Part shown: positions 42,639 through 53,117 of the stretch, in pieces
Layout: every line of letters starts with the position of its first letter
Position numbering within the stretch: the stretch's first letter is position 1
Source of the DNA: Lachnospiraceae bacterium
Lineage (GTDB): Bacteria > Bacillota > Clostridia > Lachnospirales > Lachnospiraceae
Direction: 5' to 3'
Length of the DNA: 64,000 bases
Assembly: GCA_910575275.1 (NCBI GenBank)
Contig: CAJTEE010000001.1
Span: 682,001 to 746,000, forward strand
Made by a program: the position numbers and the translations under genes
Notes under the pieces: generated by a model
Told to the model about the DNA's origin: nothing
The model's input: only the letters and a program-made list of their open reading frames with translations
The model's database searches: none

Positions 42639-43841
42639 TTACTTTAAGCTCTCTGCAATCGAGGCGTTGACCAGTCCCTTATCCAGGATCGTCTGGCGGT
42701 CCTCCTCCGTGTAGTTGCCGAGTGTGATGAAGAAATCAAGCGTTTCGAACAACTGGTTCGTTGCATTCGTCACCTTCGTGCCGCTGCCGTTTCTGTCATC
42801 CTCCTCCGTCGTCATGGAGGCGATCATCTCGTCTAAGCTCATGCACTGATATTCCTCGATCAGGCGCTTTGCCGTAGTCTCCGTCACGGCGATTCCCTCG
42901 TCGTCACAGGATTCCATAAACAGCTCGACCGCCTTTTCCATGTTCTCGTCGCTCGCCTGGCACCACTCCCAGGTCTTATAGTAAGCCTGATAAGCCGCCT
43001 TCACAAGCTCGGTCTTGTTTTCGATCGCATCCTTGGTCGCGCAGAGGCCGGAAATGTTGTTTAAGCCCATCTTTCCGATATCCGTCACGCGGACGTCTCC
43101 ATCCTCCTCGGCGGCACACGCAAACGCGTTCCATACGCACATCGCGTCGCCCTCGCCGGTCTGGAAGGCGGTCAGGCAGGTGCCCACGGCCGTATCCACG
43201 ATCTCGATATCATACGCTTCCAGATCCGTGATGCCGATGCTCGTCATATACTGCATGAACATGTACTGCAGCGTGGTTCCGCGGTTTAAAAGAACCTTTT
43301 TGCCGCGCCAGTTCTCGGGATTCTCCGGCTCCTTCGCAAGATCGGTATCCGGGCGGACAAATAAAGCCGTATTGAACTCGTTGTCACTGATGCCGATCAT
43401 GTTGATATCATAGTTCTTCATCCCGTTTAATACGCCCGGTGCGCCCACATCTGCGACATCCCAGTCTGCACTGGCCTCCATCATGGCCGGGCCGCCGGTA
43501 AAGGACTGGTACTCCACATCAATATTCAGCTCATCGAAGAAGCCCATCTTATCGGCAACATACCAGGGCATCGAATGCGCGGAGCCCGCGAAAAAACCGA
43601 TGCTTAAGGTCGTCCTCTCGGCAAGCGGCGTGATTCCAAGCGTGGTTTCTCCTGTGGCCTCACCACCGGCCGCGTCCTCCTTCGCCGCCTCCGTGCCGGC
43701 GCTTTCTGCTCCGGCCGCCGCTGTTGTCGGCGCTGCCGTCGTCTGTGCGGAGTTCCCAGAGCCGCCGCAGGCGGTTAAGGAACCTACCATTGCTGCCGCA
43801 GCGATCGCTGCGAGGATCTGTCGATTCAAGATTTTTCTCAT
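42639..43841 (-). CDS. ABC transporter substrate-binding lipoprotein (NMT1/TauA type)
   Basis: 400 residues. Lipobox SLTACGG in the signal, an Ala/Thr/Glu linker to about residue 70, then an NMT1/THI5-like domain (LSIGFFAGSAHSMPWYVADKMGFFDELNIDVEYQSF; ADWDVADVGAPGVLNGM; LNRGTTLQYMFMQYM). The family binds nitrate, taurine, sulfonates, pyrimidine precursors or other small anions. The operon suggests a hydroxy carboxylic acid; that is inference. Confidence 0.9.
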   Translation of the reverse strand: MRKILNRQILAAIAAAAMVGSLTACGGSGNSAQTTAAPTTAAAGAESAGTEAAKEDAAGGEATGETTLGITPLAERTTLSIGFFAGSAHSMPWYVADKMGFFDELNIDVEYQSFTGGPAMMEASADWDVADVGAPGVLNGMKNYDINMIGISDNEFNTALFVRPDTDLAKEPENPENWRGKKVLLNRGTTLQYMFMQYMTSIGITDLEAYDIEIVDTAVGTCLTAFQTGEGDAMCVWNAFACAAEEDGDVRVTDIGKMGLNNISGLCATKDAIENKTELVKAAYQAYYKTWEWCQASDENMEKAVELFMESCDDEGIAVTETTAKRLIEEYQCMSLDEMIASMTTEEDDRNGSGTKVTNATNQLFETLDFFITLGNYTEEDRQTILDKGLVNASIAESLK

Positions 43842-43940
43842 ATCATTTTCTCCTTTTCTTTTATGCTTCTATGTCTCTCGCGCCGTGCGGGAGAATCCCC
43901 CGGCCCCGGCATGCGAAAAGATGCATGTTTAAACTGTCAG

Positions 43941-45431
43941 TCAGCCACACGCACAGGGCGTATGGCCGTAAGCGTCCATCCCATCCTCTGCGGGATTCTT
44001 CATCCCGAGGTGGACCGCCGGAAGCTTAAACGTAAGCGGCAGCGCCAGGATGTTGGGCTCATCCCCCACATATTTCTTCTTCGCATCCTCCAGCGCCTCC
44101 TCAAAGGTGGCCCTCGTCTTTAAGCCCATCCCACGGGCGTAGCCGGGCTCTTTTGCGCCCACGATATAGATCGCGCTCGTATTCATCTCCGCGATGTGGC
44201 CGCAGCTCATCATGGAAAAGCCGTGGAACGGATGGAACGCGTTGGCAAACCGATATTTCCGTATGTACTCCTCATTGGTCGCAAAATATTCGCCGAGGCG
44301 GTTCATATCCGGCAGCTCGTTCATCCCGTCGTGCTGGAACCATTCATAACACTCTCTTAGGTACGGCCAGCGGAAGTCATTGAAAAAGCCGTTGCACAGG
44401 CTCGAACAAATGATTACGCAACGGTCGCTCATCACACGCTTAAACCGAAGCACCTGCGCAGACAGTGCCTGCATCATCATAATCGGATTCGTCCCCATAC
44501 CGTCGCCGTAATGGAACTTCTGCGGCATCCCGAATACCAGGACATCGTACTTTTTCTCCGCCCAGTGTACATAAGTACGTTTATCCGCGATCTCCCAGGA
44601 CTTTTGCATCATGACCTTCGCATACCCAGAAAAGATTGCGATCTGCCTGCTCTTGGAATCCAGAACCGCGTCGCAGCAGAAGAACGGATGACCCATCGCT
44701 TCTTCCATTTTCATGGAGATCTCATCGAATTTATTCCGCATCAGGCTCGTATTGTTGACCGGCGTAAAATCGTCCCGGTGCATAACCGAAGGAACATGAT
44801 GGCTGGCAATGCTTTTCCAGTTGCTGATCCCGGTCGCACTGTGCTTATAGCCGCCGGAATAGCCGCCGTAGGGATTCCCCTGCACATGGCCGATGAGAAT
44901 CGGAAGATCCGCCTCATAGACGTACCGGTTCATATACACCGGATCGCCCCGGTCCGTGAGCCCTAAGTCCACCATATGCTCCTGATCCTCGGAATCATGG
45001 CTGATGATCTGTCCGCTGTGCCAGAATTCATGATAAATCTCCGGCCCGAAAAGCGCCAATGCATCCTTATCCGTGCTGCGCGGATGCAGGCCGTTGGAGA
45101 TGATAAACAAAATATCCTTTTTCTCGACTCCCGCATCATACAGTTCTTCAAGCAGATATCGGACCGCCAGCTTTCTGTGGCTCGTCGGCTGCTCGCCTCC
45201 CTTGACACGGTCCGGAATGATAAAGACCACCCGGCTTCCCTTTTTTACCAGCTCCCGCACAGGCGGCATCCCGATCGGATGCGTCAGGCTCTCCTGGTAT
45301 GCGGCCTTAAGCTCTGCTTCCGGAATAAAATCCGGATCCGGAACCGTCACACCGGGAATAAACACATCCACACTGTCCGGCAGCTCGGCCCCCATGGTCC
45401 CCTCTCCATACTCAAACTCAAAGTGTTTCAA
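43941..45431 (-). CDS. LarA-like nickel-pincer (lactate) racemase family protein
   Basis: 496 residues from TTG 45431 (GGAGGA 7 nt upstream), the family-sized start. The DUF2088/LarA N-terminal domain has SNGLHPRSTDKDALALFG (catalytic-type His) and IGHVQGNPYGGYSGGYKHSA (Lys in the position that anchors the nickel-pincer nucleotide). The C-terminal domain follows. LarA homologues racemise or epimerise 2-hydroxy acids. The cofactor genes larB, larC and larE are not in the window. First gene of the operon that includes transporter and dehydrogenase. Confidence 0.88.
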   Translation of the reverse strand: MKHFEFEYGEGTMGAELPDSVDVFIPGVTVPDPDFIPEAELKAAYQESLTHPIGMPPVRELVKKGSRVVFIIPDRVKGGEQPTSHRKLAVRYLLEELYDAGVEKKDILFIISNGLHPRSTDKDALALFGPEIYHEFWHSGQIISHDSEDQEHMVDLGLTDRGDPVYMNRYVYEADLPILIGHVQGNPYGGYSGGYKHSATGISNWKSIASHHVPSVMHRDDFTPVNNTSLMRNKFDEISMKMEEAMGHPFFCCDAVLDSKSRQIAIFSGYAKVMMQKSWEIADKRTYVHWAEKKYDVLVFGMPQKFHYGDGMGTNPIMMMQALSAQVLRFKRVMSDRCVIICSSLCNGFFNDFRWPYLRECYEWFQHDGMNELPDMNRLGEYFATNEEYIRKYRFANAFHPFHGFSMMSCGHIAEMNTSAIYIVGAKEPGYARGMGLKTRATFEEALEDAKKKYVGDEPNILALPLTFKLPAVHLGMKNPAEDGMDAYGHTPCACG

Positions 45432-45502
45432 CTCAGATTCCTCCGTCACATTGCATAAGAATGTATGCAATTTTGCTTTATTTGTTGTCGTTTTTCTTCT
45501 AC

Positions 45503-45531
45503 ATTATTGCATACTCTCCTGGAAGCGTCAA
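45503..45531 (-). promoter_or_regulatory. Promoter of the larA-like operon
   Basis: Minus-strand TTGACG (45526-45531), 17-bp spacer ending TGC, -10 AATAAT (45503-45508), an extended -10. The leader carries an inverted repeat TTGCATA/TATGCAA at 45451-45470. Confidence 0.65.
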
Positions 45532-45564
45532 CAATTTTGAGTAAAAAATGGCCAATTATTTTCG

Positions 45565-45716
45565 CAAACGTTTGGTCTTTCTGGCAATATTATTGCGTAA
45601 ATTGTAGATTCTAATCTGTTTTTTGACTATATTCTCTCATGTATCTGTAAATCCGTTTTGCGTTATTTGCTGTTTTTTGTGTAATTTTGCGTTATTTGCT
45701 ATACACAAGCGTTTGT
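45565..45716. promoter_or_regulatory. Two LacI-type operators and a spaced direct repeat
   Basis: CAAACGTTTG (45565-45574) is a perfect CG-centred palindrome just upstream of the larA-like -35; ACAAGCGTTTGT (45705-45716) is a near-palindrome of the same type. Between them TTTTGCGTTATTTGCT occurs twice (45656-45671, 45685-45700) with a 29-bp period. These fit binding by the divergent LacI regulator at 46041 and perhaps a second factor. Confidence 0.6.
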
Positions 45717-45742
45717 ATCCTTTCCAAGGGTCCGCCGGAAAC

Positions 45743-45870
45743 GGGAGCGGTGTCGTCTCCTAGTGGGCACACTCTCGCTACGGAAAAGCGCAGCGGTACA
45801 TAGAGCGCCAAAATACGGCGCCCAAGTACCGGCGGTTTTCAAGTGCCCATACGGAGACGGCACCGCTCCC
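45743..45870. repeat. Large hairpin element, copy 2
   Basis: GGGAGCGGTGTCGTCTCC (45743-45760) pairs with GGAGACGGCACCGCTCCC (45853-45870), 18 positions with one G-U, and the helix extends with GGGCAC/GTGCCC. Bases 45759-45779 match 29030-29050 at 20 of 21 positions. It separates the operators from the LacI regulator gene and shows no open frame with a ribosome site. Confidence 0.75.
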
Positions 45871-46040
45871 TCCCCACCGGAAATGCATGGCCGCCCTCTC
45901 CTCGCTCACGAGATACCGTAGCGAAGGTCGGGCCGGTGAGGCGGCCCCCACGACTTTCTTCACGCCCGCCACGCAAAAAACATATACATTTCCCTCCATT
46001 TATGCTATCCTTGTCTCATACAAAAACCGAGGTGAATGTT

Positions 46041-47057
46041 ATGGCATTAAAAGATATCGCGTCCGCATTAGGCATCTCCATTTCCACCGTATCCAGAGTC
46101 CTCAACACCGAAAACACATCGGCTGCCAGCCAAGAGCTAAAACGAAAAATCTGGGAAGAAGCCAAAAAACAGGGCTACATGCCAAATCAGGCCGCACGCC
46201 AGCTCCGCGAAAGCGCCATACCGGACGCACCTGAGCCAAAATCCCTGTACTGCGTCTTCGCCGTCGCACCTCAGGAATCCAAAGACGACCCCTTCTACAC
46301 GAAAATTCTGGAAAGCGTCGAACAGGAAGCCTTCAAGCACAACTATATCCTTCAATACACCTTCTCTGCCACGGCCCTGGACGTCCCCGGCGCCCTCACA
46401 CCGATCCTCTCCGCCACGCCCTCGGACTATCTGGTGATCATCGGCCGGTTCAAGCCCGCACTTTTAAAGCGGCTGGAGGTATATTTTAAGAAGACGATTT
46501 ACATCGGCCTCAATCTCCTGGATGCCCCCTGCGACCAGATCGTCTGCAACAGCCGCGAGATCGCCCGGACGGTCGTCCGCTATCTGCATTCCCTGAATCA
46601 TCGGAACATCGGCTTCATCGGCAGCGCGGAGGGACGTCTACGCGGCTATCAGGAGACGGTCACAGATCTTAAACTCCCCACAGACAGCCGCTATATCATC
46701 GACGATACGGTTCTCTCCATGGAGGGCGGCTACCAGGGGATGCTGCGGCTTTTAGACAGCGCCCCTGACGTGACAGCCGTCTTCTGCGCCAACGACATGG
46801 TCTCGATCGGCGCATTAAAGGCCTGTCGGGACCGGGGCGTACGCGTCCCGGAGGACATCTCCCTGATCGGTGTCAACGACGTGGAAAACGTTCAATATAC
46901 AGACCCGATGCTCTCCAGTGTACGCGTCCCTCTCGAGGAGATGGGCAAGATGGCAGTCGTCATGCTCTTGGACCGCGTAAACGGCGGGCATACCTCCCAT
47001 GTCACGGTCCAGTTCCCGTATACGATCGTAAAGAGAGGAAGCTGCCGTGCTCTATAG
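46041..47057 (+). CDS. LacI family regulator of the larA-like operon
   Basis: 338 residues from ATG 46041 (GAGGTGA). Helix-turn-helix ALKDIASALGISISTVSRVLN, hinge region NQAARQLRES, and a sensor domain with CANDMVSIGALKACRDRG and SLIGVNDVENVQYTDPML. Divergent from the hydroxy-acid operon across a 610-bp gap holding two CG-centred palindromes. Ends in TAG. Confidence 0.93.
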   Translation: MALKDIASALGISISTVSRVLNTENTSAASQELKRKIWEEAKKQGYMPNQAARQLRESAIPDAPEPKSLYCVFAVAPQESKDDPFYTKILESVEQEAFKHNYILQYTFSATALDVPGALTPILSATPSDYLVIIGRFKPALLKRLEVYFKKTIYIGLNLLDAPCDQIVCNSREIARTVVRYLHSLNHRNIGFIGSAEGRLRGYQETVTDLKLPTDSRYIIDDTVLSMEGGYQGMLRLLDSAPDVTAVFCANDMVSIGALKACRDRGVRVPEDISLIGVNDVENVQYTDPMLSSVRVPLEEMGKMAVVMLLDRVNGGHTSHVTVQFPYTIVKRGSCRAL

Positions 47058-47097
47058 CGTTTCAGTACGTCAAAACGCAGAGTAGGGGAGCCTCACG

Positions 47098-50000
47098 TTA
47101 CCGTGCAAGCTCCCCCAGTCTTCTCACGAGCTCCTTTGCCATTTCCAGCATGTTCCCGCAGTCCTTATTTTTTCCCTTTTTGTCCTGATACAAAAGCATC
47201 GGCCTCTCCCCGGAGACGAAACGCAGCGCGTTGCGGTACTCCCCGACTAACGCCGGAATCCCGGAAACGTCAAGCTTCGCTTTCGGATACAGCTCGATCC
47301 GCACCTCATTTTTATTGATGTTTACCTCTGTCGCATACGCCCGGTGCGCCGCTGCCTTTAGCTCTGCTACCAGCAGAAGATTTTCCACCGGCTTCGGGAT
47401 CTCACCAAAGCGGTCGATCAATTCATCCTGCATATCCATATATTCGTCATCCGTCTCGATCGACGAGATCCGTTTGTATACGTCAAGCTTTACATATTCG
47501 TTTCGGATATAGCCTTCCGGAATGAACGCATCCATGTCGCAGTCCACGACCGTCTCAAAGCGCTCCTCCTCCGGCAGCCCGCCTTTAAGCGCCAAAACCG
47601 CCTCGTTTAGCATCTTGCAGTACAGGTCATACCCGACCGCCTCCATGTGGCCGTGCTGTTCCGCACCCAAAATATTTCCGGCGCCGCGGATCTCCAGATC
47701 ACGCATGGCGATGCGGATGCCGGAACCAAGCTCCGTAAATTCCCGGATCGCCTGAAGCCGCTTTTCCGCATCCTCCCGCAAAAGCTTATCCCTTTTATAC
47801 ATGAGAAACGCATAAGCGGTCCGGTTCGAGCGCCCAATACGGCCGCGGATCTGGTAGAGCTGTGAAAGCCCGAAACGATCGGCATCCTGAATGATCATCG
47901 TATTCGCATTCGGGATATCTAACCCCGTCTCGATGATCGTTGTCGAGACCAGGACGTCGATATCACCGTTGATGAAATCCAGCATGATCTTTTCCAGTTC
48001 ACGCTCCCGCATCTGCCCATGCGCAAAGGCCACCGACGCCTGCGGTGCAAGGGCCGCCACATGCGCAGCCACCTCGTCGATGTTGTTTACGCGGTTGTAC
48101 ACGTAGTAAACCTGTCCGTTGCGCGCAAGCTCCCTTTGGATAGCCTCGCGCACCATCTCGTCATTGTATTCCATCACATATGTCTGGATCGGCACCCGGT
48201 CCACCGGCGGCTCCTCCAAAACGCTCATGTCGCGGATTCCGATCAGGCTCATGTGCAGCGTGCGCGGAATCGGTGTCGCCGTCAGAGTCAGCACGTCGAC
48301 ATTTTTCTTTAACTGCTTGATCTTTTCCTTGTGTGCCACGCCAAAGCGCTGTTCCTCGTCAATGATCAAAAGCCCCAGGTCTTTGAATTCGACATCCTTT
48401 GAGAGTACCCGGTGTGTGCCGATGACGATGTCCACGAACCCCTTTTTGAGACCCTCCAGTGTCTTTTTCACATCTGCCGGCGTGCAGAAGCGCGATAGAA
48501 GATCCACGCGCACCGGAAAGTCCTTCATGCGCTGGATAAAGGTGTTGTAATGCTGCTGCGCTAGGATCGTCGTCGGAACCAGATAGACGGCCTGCCGCCC
48601 CTCCTGGATCGCCTTAAAGGCCGCCCGCAGCGCAATCTCTGTCTTCCCATAGCCTACGTCGCCGCAGATCAGCCGGTCCATGATCTTTTTGCTCTCCATG
48701 TCGCGCTTCGTATCCTCAATGGCAGTCCGCTGATCCTCCGTCTCCTCGTAGGGGAACAGCTCCTCAAATTCCCGCTGCCAGACCGTATCCGGGCCATACT
48801 GAAAGCCCTCTGCGTCCTGACGCACCGCATAGAGCTCCACTAACTCCCTCGCAATCTCCCGCACGGCCGTGCGCACCCTCGTCTTTGTTTTTCCCCATTC
48901 GCTTCCGCCGAGGCGGTTTAACTTCGGCGCTTTCGCATCGGAGCCGGCATATTTCTGGATCCCGTCCAGACGTGTGGCCGGCAGGTACAGATTCCCTCCA
49001 TCTCCATATTCTACCTTGATGTAATCCTTAACGACGTGGTCTCGCTCGATCTTTTCGATCCCCCGGTAAATTCCCAGCCCATGGCTCTCATGAACCACAT
49101 AATCGCCGACCGAAAGCTCGGAAAAGCTGCTGATCTTCTTTCCCTCATAATGATAGCGTTTCCGCTTCTTCTGCCGGCGTTCCGCGCCGAACATGTCGCT
49201 CTCCGTGATCACGACAAATTTAATCAGCGGATATTCGAAGCCCTTATGGAGCTTTCCATAGGTCACAAGGATCTCCCCCGGCTTTACCGGCGTGCCGGGG
49301 TCCTCGGGGCAGTAGGCGCGAAGCTCGTATTCCCGCAAATCCCCTGCCAGGCGGCTCGCCCTGGTCCGCGACGCCGACAGGAGTACGACCCGATAGCCCT
49401 CCCTTTTCCAGCGCGTCAGATCCTTTATGAGCGTCTCAAAGCTGTTTTGGTACGAATTAACGCTTTTTCCCGTCAGGCTGTACTTTTTTTTCACGACCAT
49501 GCCGGGCAGCCTCTGGTCAAGGCCCGTAAGCATCACACACGCCGGAACCTGGACCGCCGCCAGTACAGCCTTTGCAGAAAACAAAACATCTGCCTGCCCC
49601 GGCAGGAGGCTCCCCTTTTCCAGCCGGTGCAGCATGCTCTCACGAAATTCCAGCTCGACGACCTTTGCTCTCTCCTCAAGGCGCTGTGGTTCGTCAAGAA
49701 AGATTGAAAGCCCGGCCGCACTTTTCGCGGCCGTTTTCATATAATCCAGAAAGGACGCCGTCTCCTCACAAAAATAGCGGATGAATCCATCAAGCGAGAC
49801 CGTATTGCCTCCTTCCAAAAGCGCCTCACACAGCTCCCCCGCCAGCATCCGGATCTGGCGGGCCTCCGCCTGCTTTCCCTGTTCCCGAAACGTCTTCTCC
49901 TGCTTTTTTCCCTCCGCCTCGATGCGAAAGGCCCCTTCCCTTGCCTGCTTCTTCGTCAGCACAAGCTCCGTGGCCGGATAGAGGCGCACGGAATCGAGCT

Positions 50001-50643
50001 GTGAAACGGAGCGCTGGCTCTCCGGATCAAAGGTACGGATCGAATCCACCTCGTCATCCCACAGCTCGATCCGAATCGGCAGTTCCTCGGTCAGCGGAAA
50101 AATGTCAAGGATCCCGCCGCGGACAGAAAACTGCCCCATGCCGTCAACTTGGCCGACCCTCTCATAGCCAAGCTGCGTCAGGGCCTCCTTCATATGCTCC
50201 ACGTCAAGCGCCTCCCCGGCCGCCACGGACACACAGGCAGCCTGCAGCATAGGAAGCAAAAGAAGGTGATCCATCAGCCCGTCAATCGTTGTGACAACGA
50301 CACCCCCCTCGTCCTCCAAAAGATGCCAAAACACCTGCATCCTCTGTCTGGTCACGAGATTTCCGCGGATGTCCGAGCTGTAAAACAAAAGGTCTCTGGC
50401 CGGATACAGCCATGTATTCTTATTAAAATAGCTAAAATCGTCGTAGAGCTCCTTCGCCCGGGTCTCATCGTATGTCACGACTAACCGCCAGGTCCGATCC
50501 GCAGAGAGCTCATGCATCACATGGACCTTCTGGGAGTCCGTCAGGCCGCAGAGCTGAATAGGCCCGCGCTCCCCGTCTATATCCCGCCTGATATCCGTGT
50601 ATTCCGCCAGCTCTGTCAGCGGATTCGCAAAAATCCCGCTCAT
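47098..50643 (-). CDS. mfd: Transcription-repair coupling factor Mfd
   Basis: 1181 residues, full length. UvrB-homology region ([48 protein letters not shown]), RNA-polymerase-interaction domain ([23 protein letters not shown]), translocase with [10 protein letters not shown] near residue 660 and DEEQRFG near 757, and the C-terminal TRCF domain. It removes stalled RNA polymerase and recruits UvrA. ATG 50643 was chosen; a GTG two codons earlier is possible. Directly follows pth. Confidence 0.96.
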   Translation of the reverse strand: MSGIFANPLTELAEYTDIRRDIDGERGPIQLCGLTDSQKVHVMHELSADRTWRLVVTYDETRAKELYDDFSYFNKNTWLYPARDLLFYSSDIRGNLVTRQRMQVFWHLLEDEGGVVVTTIDGLMDHLLLLPMLQAACVSVAAGEALDVEHMKEALTQLGYERVGQVDGMGQFSVRGGILDIFPLTEELPIRIELWDDEVDSIRTFDPESQRSVSQLDSVRLYPATELVLTKKQAREGAFRIEAEGKKQEKTFREQGKQAEARQIRMLAGELCEALLEGGNTVSLDGFIRYFCEETASFLDYMKTAAKSAAGLSIFLDEPQRLEERAKVVELEFRESMLHRLEKGSLLPGQADVLFSAKAVLAAVQVPACVMLTGLDQRLPGMVVKKKYSLTGKSVNSYQNSFETLIKDLTRWKREGYRVVLLSASRTRASRLAGDLREYELRAYCPEDPGTPVKPGEILVTYGKLHKGFEYPLIKFVVITESDMFGAERRQKKRKRYHYEGKKISSFSELSVGDYVVHESHGLGIYRGIEKIERDHVVKDYIKVEYGDGGNLYLPATRLDGIQKYAGSDAKAPKLNRLGGSEWGKTKTRVRTAVREIARELVELYAVRQDAEGFQYGPDTVWQREFEELFPYEETEDQRTAIEDTKRDMESKKIMDRLICGDVGYGKTEIALRAAFKAIQEGRQAVYLVPTTILAQQHYNTFIQRMKDFPVRVDLLSRFCTPADVKKTLEGLKKGFVDIVIGTHRVLSKDVEFKDLGLLIIDEEQRFGVAHKEKIKQLKKNVDVLTLTATPIPRTLHMSLIGIRDMSVLEEPPVDRVPIQTYVMEYNDEMVREAIQRELARNGQVYYVYNRVNNIDEVAAHVAALAPQASVAFAHGQMRERELEKIMLDFINGDIDVLVSTTIIETGLDIPNANTMIIQDADRFGLSQLYQIRGRIGRSNRTAYAFLMYKRDKLLREDAEKRLQAIREFTELGSGIRIAMRDLEIRGAGNILGAEQHGHMEAVGYDLYCKMLNEAVLALKGGLPEEERFETVVDCDMDAFIPEGYIRNEYVKLDVYKRISSIETDDEYMDMQDELIDRFGEIPKPVENLLLVAELKAAAHRAYATEVNINKNEVRIELYPKAKLDVSGIPALVGEYRNALRFVSGERPMLLYQDKKGKNKDCGNMLEMAKELVRRLGELAR

Positions 50644-50645
50644 AC

Positions 50646-51221
50646 TCACCCCTCTGTCTTCTTTTTATTATGCGCGTTCATCGCAGGCTCGATTCCCTCT
50701 GTCAAAAGCTCACAGGCCGCCTGGGCCGCCTCCTTTGCGGCATTCTCCAAAGTCTCTCTCTCTCCCTGCCCGAGATGGCTTAACACATAAGCCGCCAGGT
50801 CCATCCGCGGCGGCTTGGCCCCGACACCGATCTTGATCCGCAAAAATTCCTGCGTTCCCAAATGGGCGATGATGCTCTTGACCCCGTTGTGGCCTCCGGC
50901 ACTCCCCTTGGCGCGGATGCGAAGCTGTCCCGGCTCCAGGCTGATGTCGTCATAGATGACCAGCACACGCTCCGGGGGCAGCTTGTAATAATCGGCCGCC
51001 GCCCGCAGGCTTTCACCGCTCGCGTTCATATAGGTCTGCGGCTTTAAAAGAATCACCTTTTCCCCGCCGATCACGGCCCGCCCGCAAAGCGCCTTATGCT
51101 TTCGCTCCGAAACATCTGCCCCCAACTGATCCGCCAGCGCATCCAGCGCCATAAAGCCGACGTTATGTCTCGTATTCTCATATTCCTTCCCCGGATTCCC
51201 GAGCCCCACTATTATATACAT
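50646..51221 (-). CDS. pth: Peptidyl-tRNA hydrolase
   Basis: 191 residues from ATG 51221 (GGGGGAG). Family signatures YIIVGLGNPGKEYENTRHNVGF with catalytic His, KPQTYMNASGES and VIYDDISLEPGQLRIRAKGSAGGHNG. It releases peptides from peptidyl-tRNA. pth-mfd is a conserved gene pair in Firmicutes. Confidence 0.97.
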   Translation of the reverse strand: MYIIVGLGNPGKEYENTRHNVGFMALDALADQLGADVSERKHKALCGRAVIGGEKVILLKPQTYMNASGESLRAAADYYKLPPERVLVIYDDISLEPGQLRIRAKGSAGGHNGVKSIIAHLGTQEFLRIKIGVGAKPPRMDLAAYVLSHLGQGERETLENAAKEAAQAACELLTEGIEPAMNAHNKKKTEG

Positions 51222-51296
51222 ATTCAGGATGCTCCCCCTTCTTTCACCATGATGCACGCCTTTAAGGGGCCTTTTTCAAGTCCCCCGGGTCTTTAT

Positions 51297-51325
51297 TCTA
51301 TCAGATTCTTATCCCGCTTACAAGG
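51297..51325 (-). promoter_or_regulatory. Promoter of pth-mfd
   Basis: Minus-strand TTGTAA (51320-51325), 17-bp spacer ending TGA, -10 TAGAAT (51297-51302). The 51222-51548 gap otherwise contains only the abgT terminator. Confidence 0.6.
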
Positions 51326-51499
51326 GTGAACCTGAGTGTTTTTCAAGCTGCCGGAGCCGTGAGGGAGGGATTGTTCATGAGGGTTCGCAAAGCCCGGCCG
51401 TCCCAGCCCGCCTCCGCTACTTTCCTGGAAATCTGAAGGAGAAAAAAGGAAAAAGAAGAAGTGCGTCTCCCAGACTCTGCGTCCCCTACACCAAAAAAC

Positions 51500-51531
51500 G
51501 CCCACAGCAGAAAAAGGCTTCCGCTATGGGC
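51500..51531 (-). terminator. Terminator of the pepD-abgT operon
   Basis: Minus strand GCCCATAGCGGAA pairs with TTCTGCTGTGGGC (G-U pairs included) and is followed by G then TTTTTT. Confidence 0.85.
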
Positions 51532-51548
51532 ATATTTTACTCTATCTT

Positions 51549-53096
51549 TTAACCGGCTAAAAACGGCAGAGCCGCCGGTCCGAGCTCCCATCCGCCGAGC
51601 ATCCAGATAATCAAAAGGACAGCCCAAGAAACAATAAAGCCGATGCAGTACGGCAGCATAAGCGACCACACCGTACCGATTCCCGCGTTCTTCTCATATC
51701 GCTGCGCAAACGTAATCATAACTGCCAGATACGCCATAACCGGTGAGATAATATTGGTGGAAGAATCCGCCACACGGTAAGCAGCCTGTGTTAACTCCGG
51801 GCTCAAGCCGAGTTTCATAAACATCGGCACAAAGATCGGGGCCAATAACGTCCATTTTGCGGTGGCAGACGCCATCAAAAGATTCATGAACGCACAGAAC
51901 AGGATGAAGCACAGAATCAAAAGGATCGGATTCACGTTCATCTTCGAGAGGAAATCCGCACCCGCAATGGAGATCAGATTGCCGATATTTGTATAGTTAA
52001 AATACTTAATAAACTGAGAAGCAACGACAGCCAGAGCCAGATAGCTTCCCATGCTGGACATGGTCTTCCCCATCTCCTTGCAGACATCGCGATGGTTGTG
52101 GAACAAACCGGCCTTCTTTCCGTAAACGACGCCCACGATGAAAAACGCGATCGAGATCAAGGGGGTTACGCCGTTCATCAACGGGCTTCCCATCAAAAGA
52201 CTGCCCGTCTTCTCGTTTCTTAAAAACGAATTCTGCGGAATCGCACAGGCGACGACAAAGACTACCGTCAGGAGGAGGGCGATATTCGCACTCTTTAATG
52301 CACGGCTCTCTGTTTCACTCAAGTCTGCCATACCGGCATCGGCGGTCGCTTCTCCCTCATACTTTCCAAGCCGCGGCTCTATGATCCTTTCTGTCACCAG
52401 CGTTCCGACCACCGCCAAAAGCAATGTGGATACGATCATAAACCACCAGTTTGCGGTCGGATTCACCACATAATTCGGATCGACGATCGCAGCGGCCTCC
52501 GTGGAAAGAGCCGCTAACTGCGGATCGATCGAGGTGACGATCAGATTCGCACTGTAACCGCCGGAAACACCGGCCATGGTAGCGGCAAAGCCTGCCAGCG
52601 GATGCCTGCCGACCGAGTGCATAATCATCATACCGATGGGAACGACAATGACATAGCCTGCATCGCTGGACACATTCGCCATAACGCCCAAAAACACCAG
52701 CATCGGCGCGATCAGCTTCGGCGGCGTGGAGGCTAACGCCTTCTTTAAAAGCGCCGTGATGTAACCGGAGCCGTCTGCCATACCGATGCCGACCATCGCG
52801 ATCAATACGGTGCCGAGCGGCGCGTAGCTTGTGAAGTTGCTGACCACATTCGTCAGCATCCAGGCGATACCCGAACGCGACAGAAGGTTTACTACTGTGA
52901 AGGTCTTTTCCTCCAGCATGCCTTCCTTATTCATGACCTCGCCTACGACCGATACCCCCATCGTCGAGAGCACCCAGGATAAGAGCACCGTAACAATGGC
53001 CAGAATCCCGAACATCGCGATCGGATGCGGCAGCTTGTTTCCGATTCTCTCAACCGTATCCAAAAACTTAAAGCTTCCCTCTTTTTTCTTCTCCAT
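51549..53096 (-). CDS. AbgT family transporter (p-aminobenzoyl-glutamate type)
   Basis: 515 residues, multi-span. Family motifs: GNKLPHPIAMFGILAIVTVL, APLGTVLIAMVGIGMADGSG, VFLGVMANVSSDAGYVIVVP and the C-terminal MASATAKWTLLAPIFVPMFM with DSSTNIISPVMAYLAVM. AbgT proteins move p-aminobenzoyl-glutamate or export sulfonamides. Its gene follows pepD by 21 bp, so uptake of a peptide-like conjugate for cytosolic cleavage is plausible. Confidence 0.93.
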   Translation of the reverse strand: MEKKKEGSFKFLDTVERIGNKLPHPIAMFGILAIVTVLLSWVLSTMGVSVVGEVMNKEGMLEEKTFTVVNLLSRSGIAWMLTNVVSNFTSYAPLGTVLIAMVGIGMADGSGYITALLKKALASTPPKLIAPMLVFLGVMANVSSDAGYVIVVPIGMMIMHSVGRHPLAGFAATMAGVSGGYSANLIVTSIDPQLAALSTEAAAIVDPNYVVNPTANWWFMIVSTLLLAVVGTLVTERIIEPRLGKYEGEATADAGMADLSETESRALKSANIALLLTVVFVVACAIPQNSFLRNEKTGSLLMGSPLMNGVTPLISIAFFIVGVVYGKKAGLFHNHRDVCKEMGKTMSSMGSYLALAVVASQFIKYFNYTNIGNLISIAGADFLSKMNVNPILLILCFILFCAFMNLLMASATAKWTLLAPIFVPMFMKLGLSPELTQAAYRVADSSTNIISPVMAYLAVMITFAQRYEKNAGIGTVWSLMLPYCIGFIVSWAVLLIIWMLGGWELGPAALPFLAG

Positions 53097-53117
53097 GCCG
53101 TGTCTCCTTTTCTTGTC

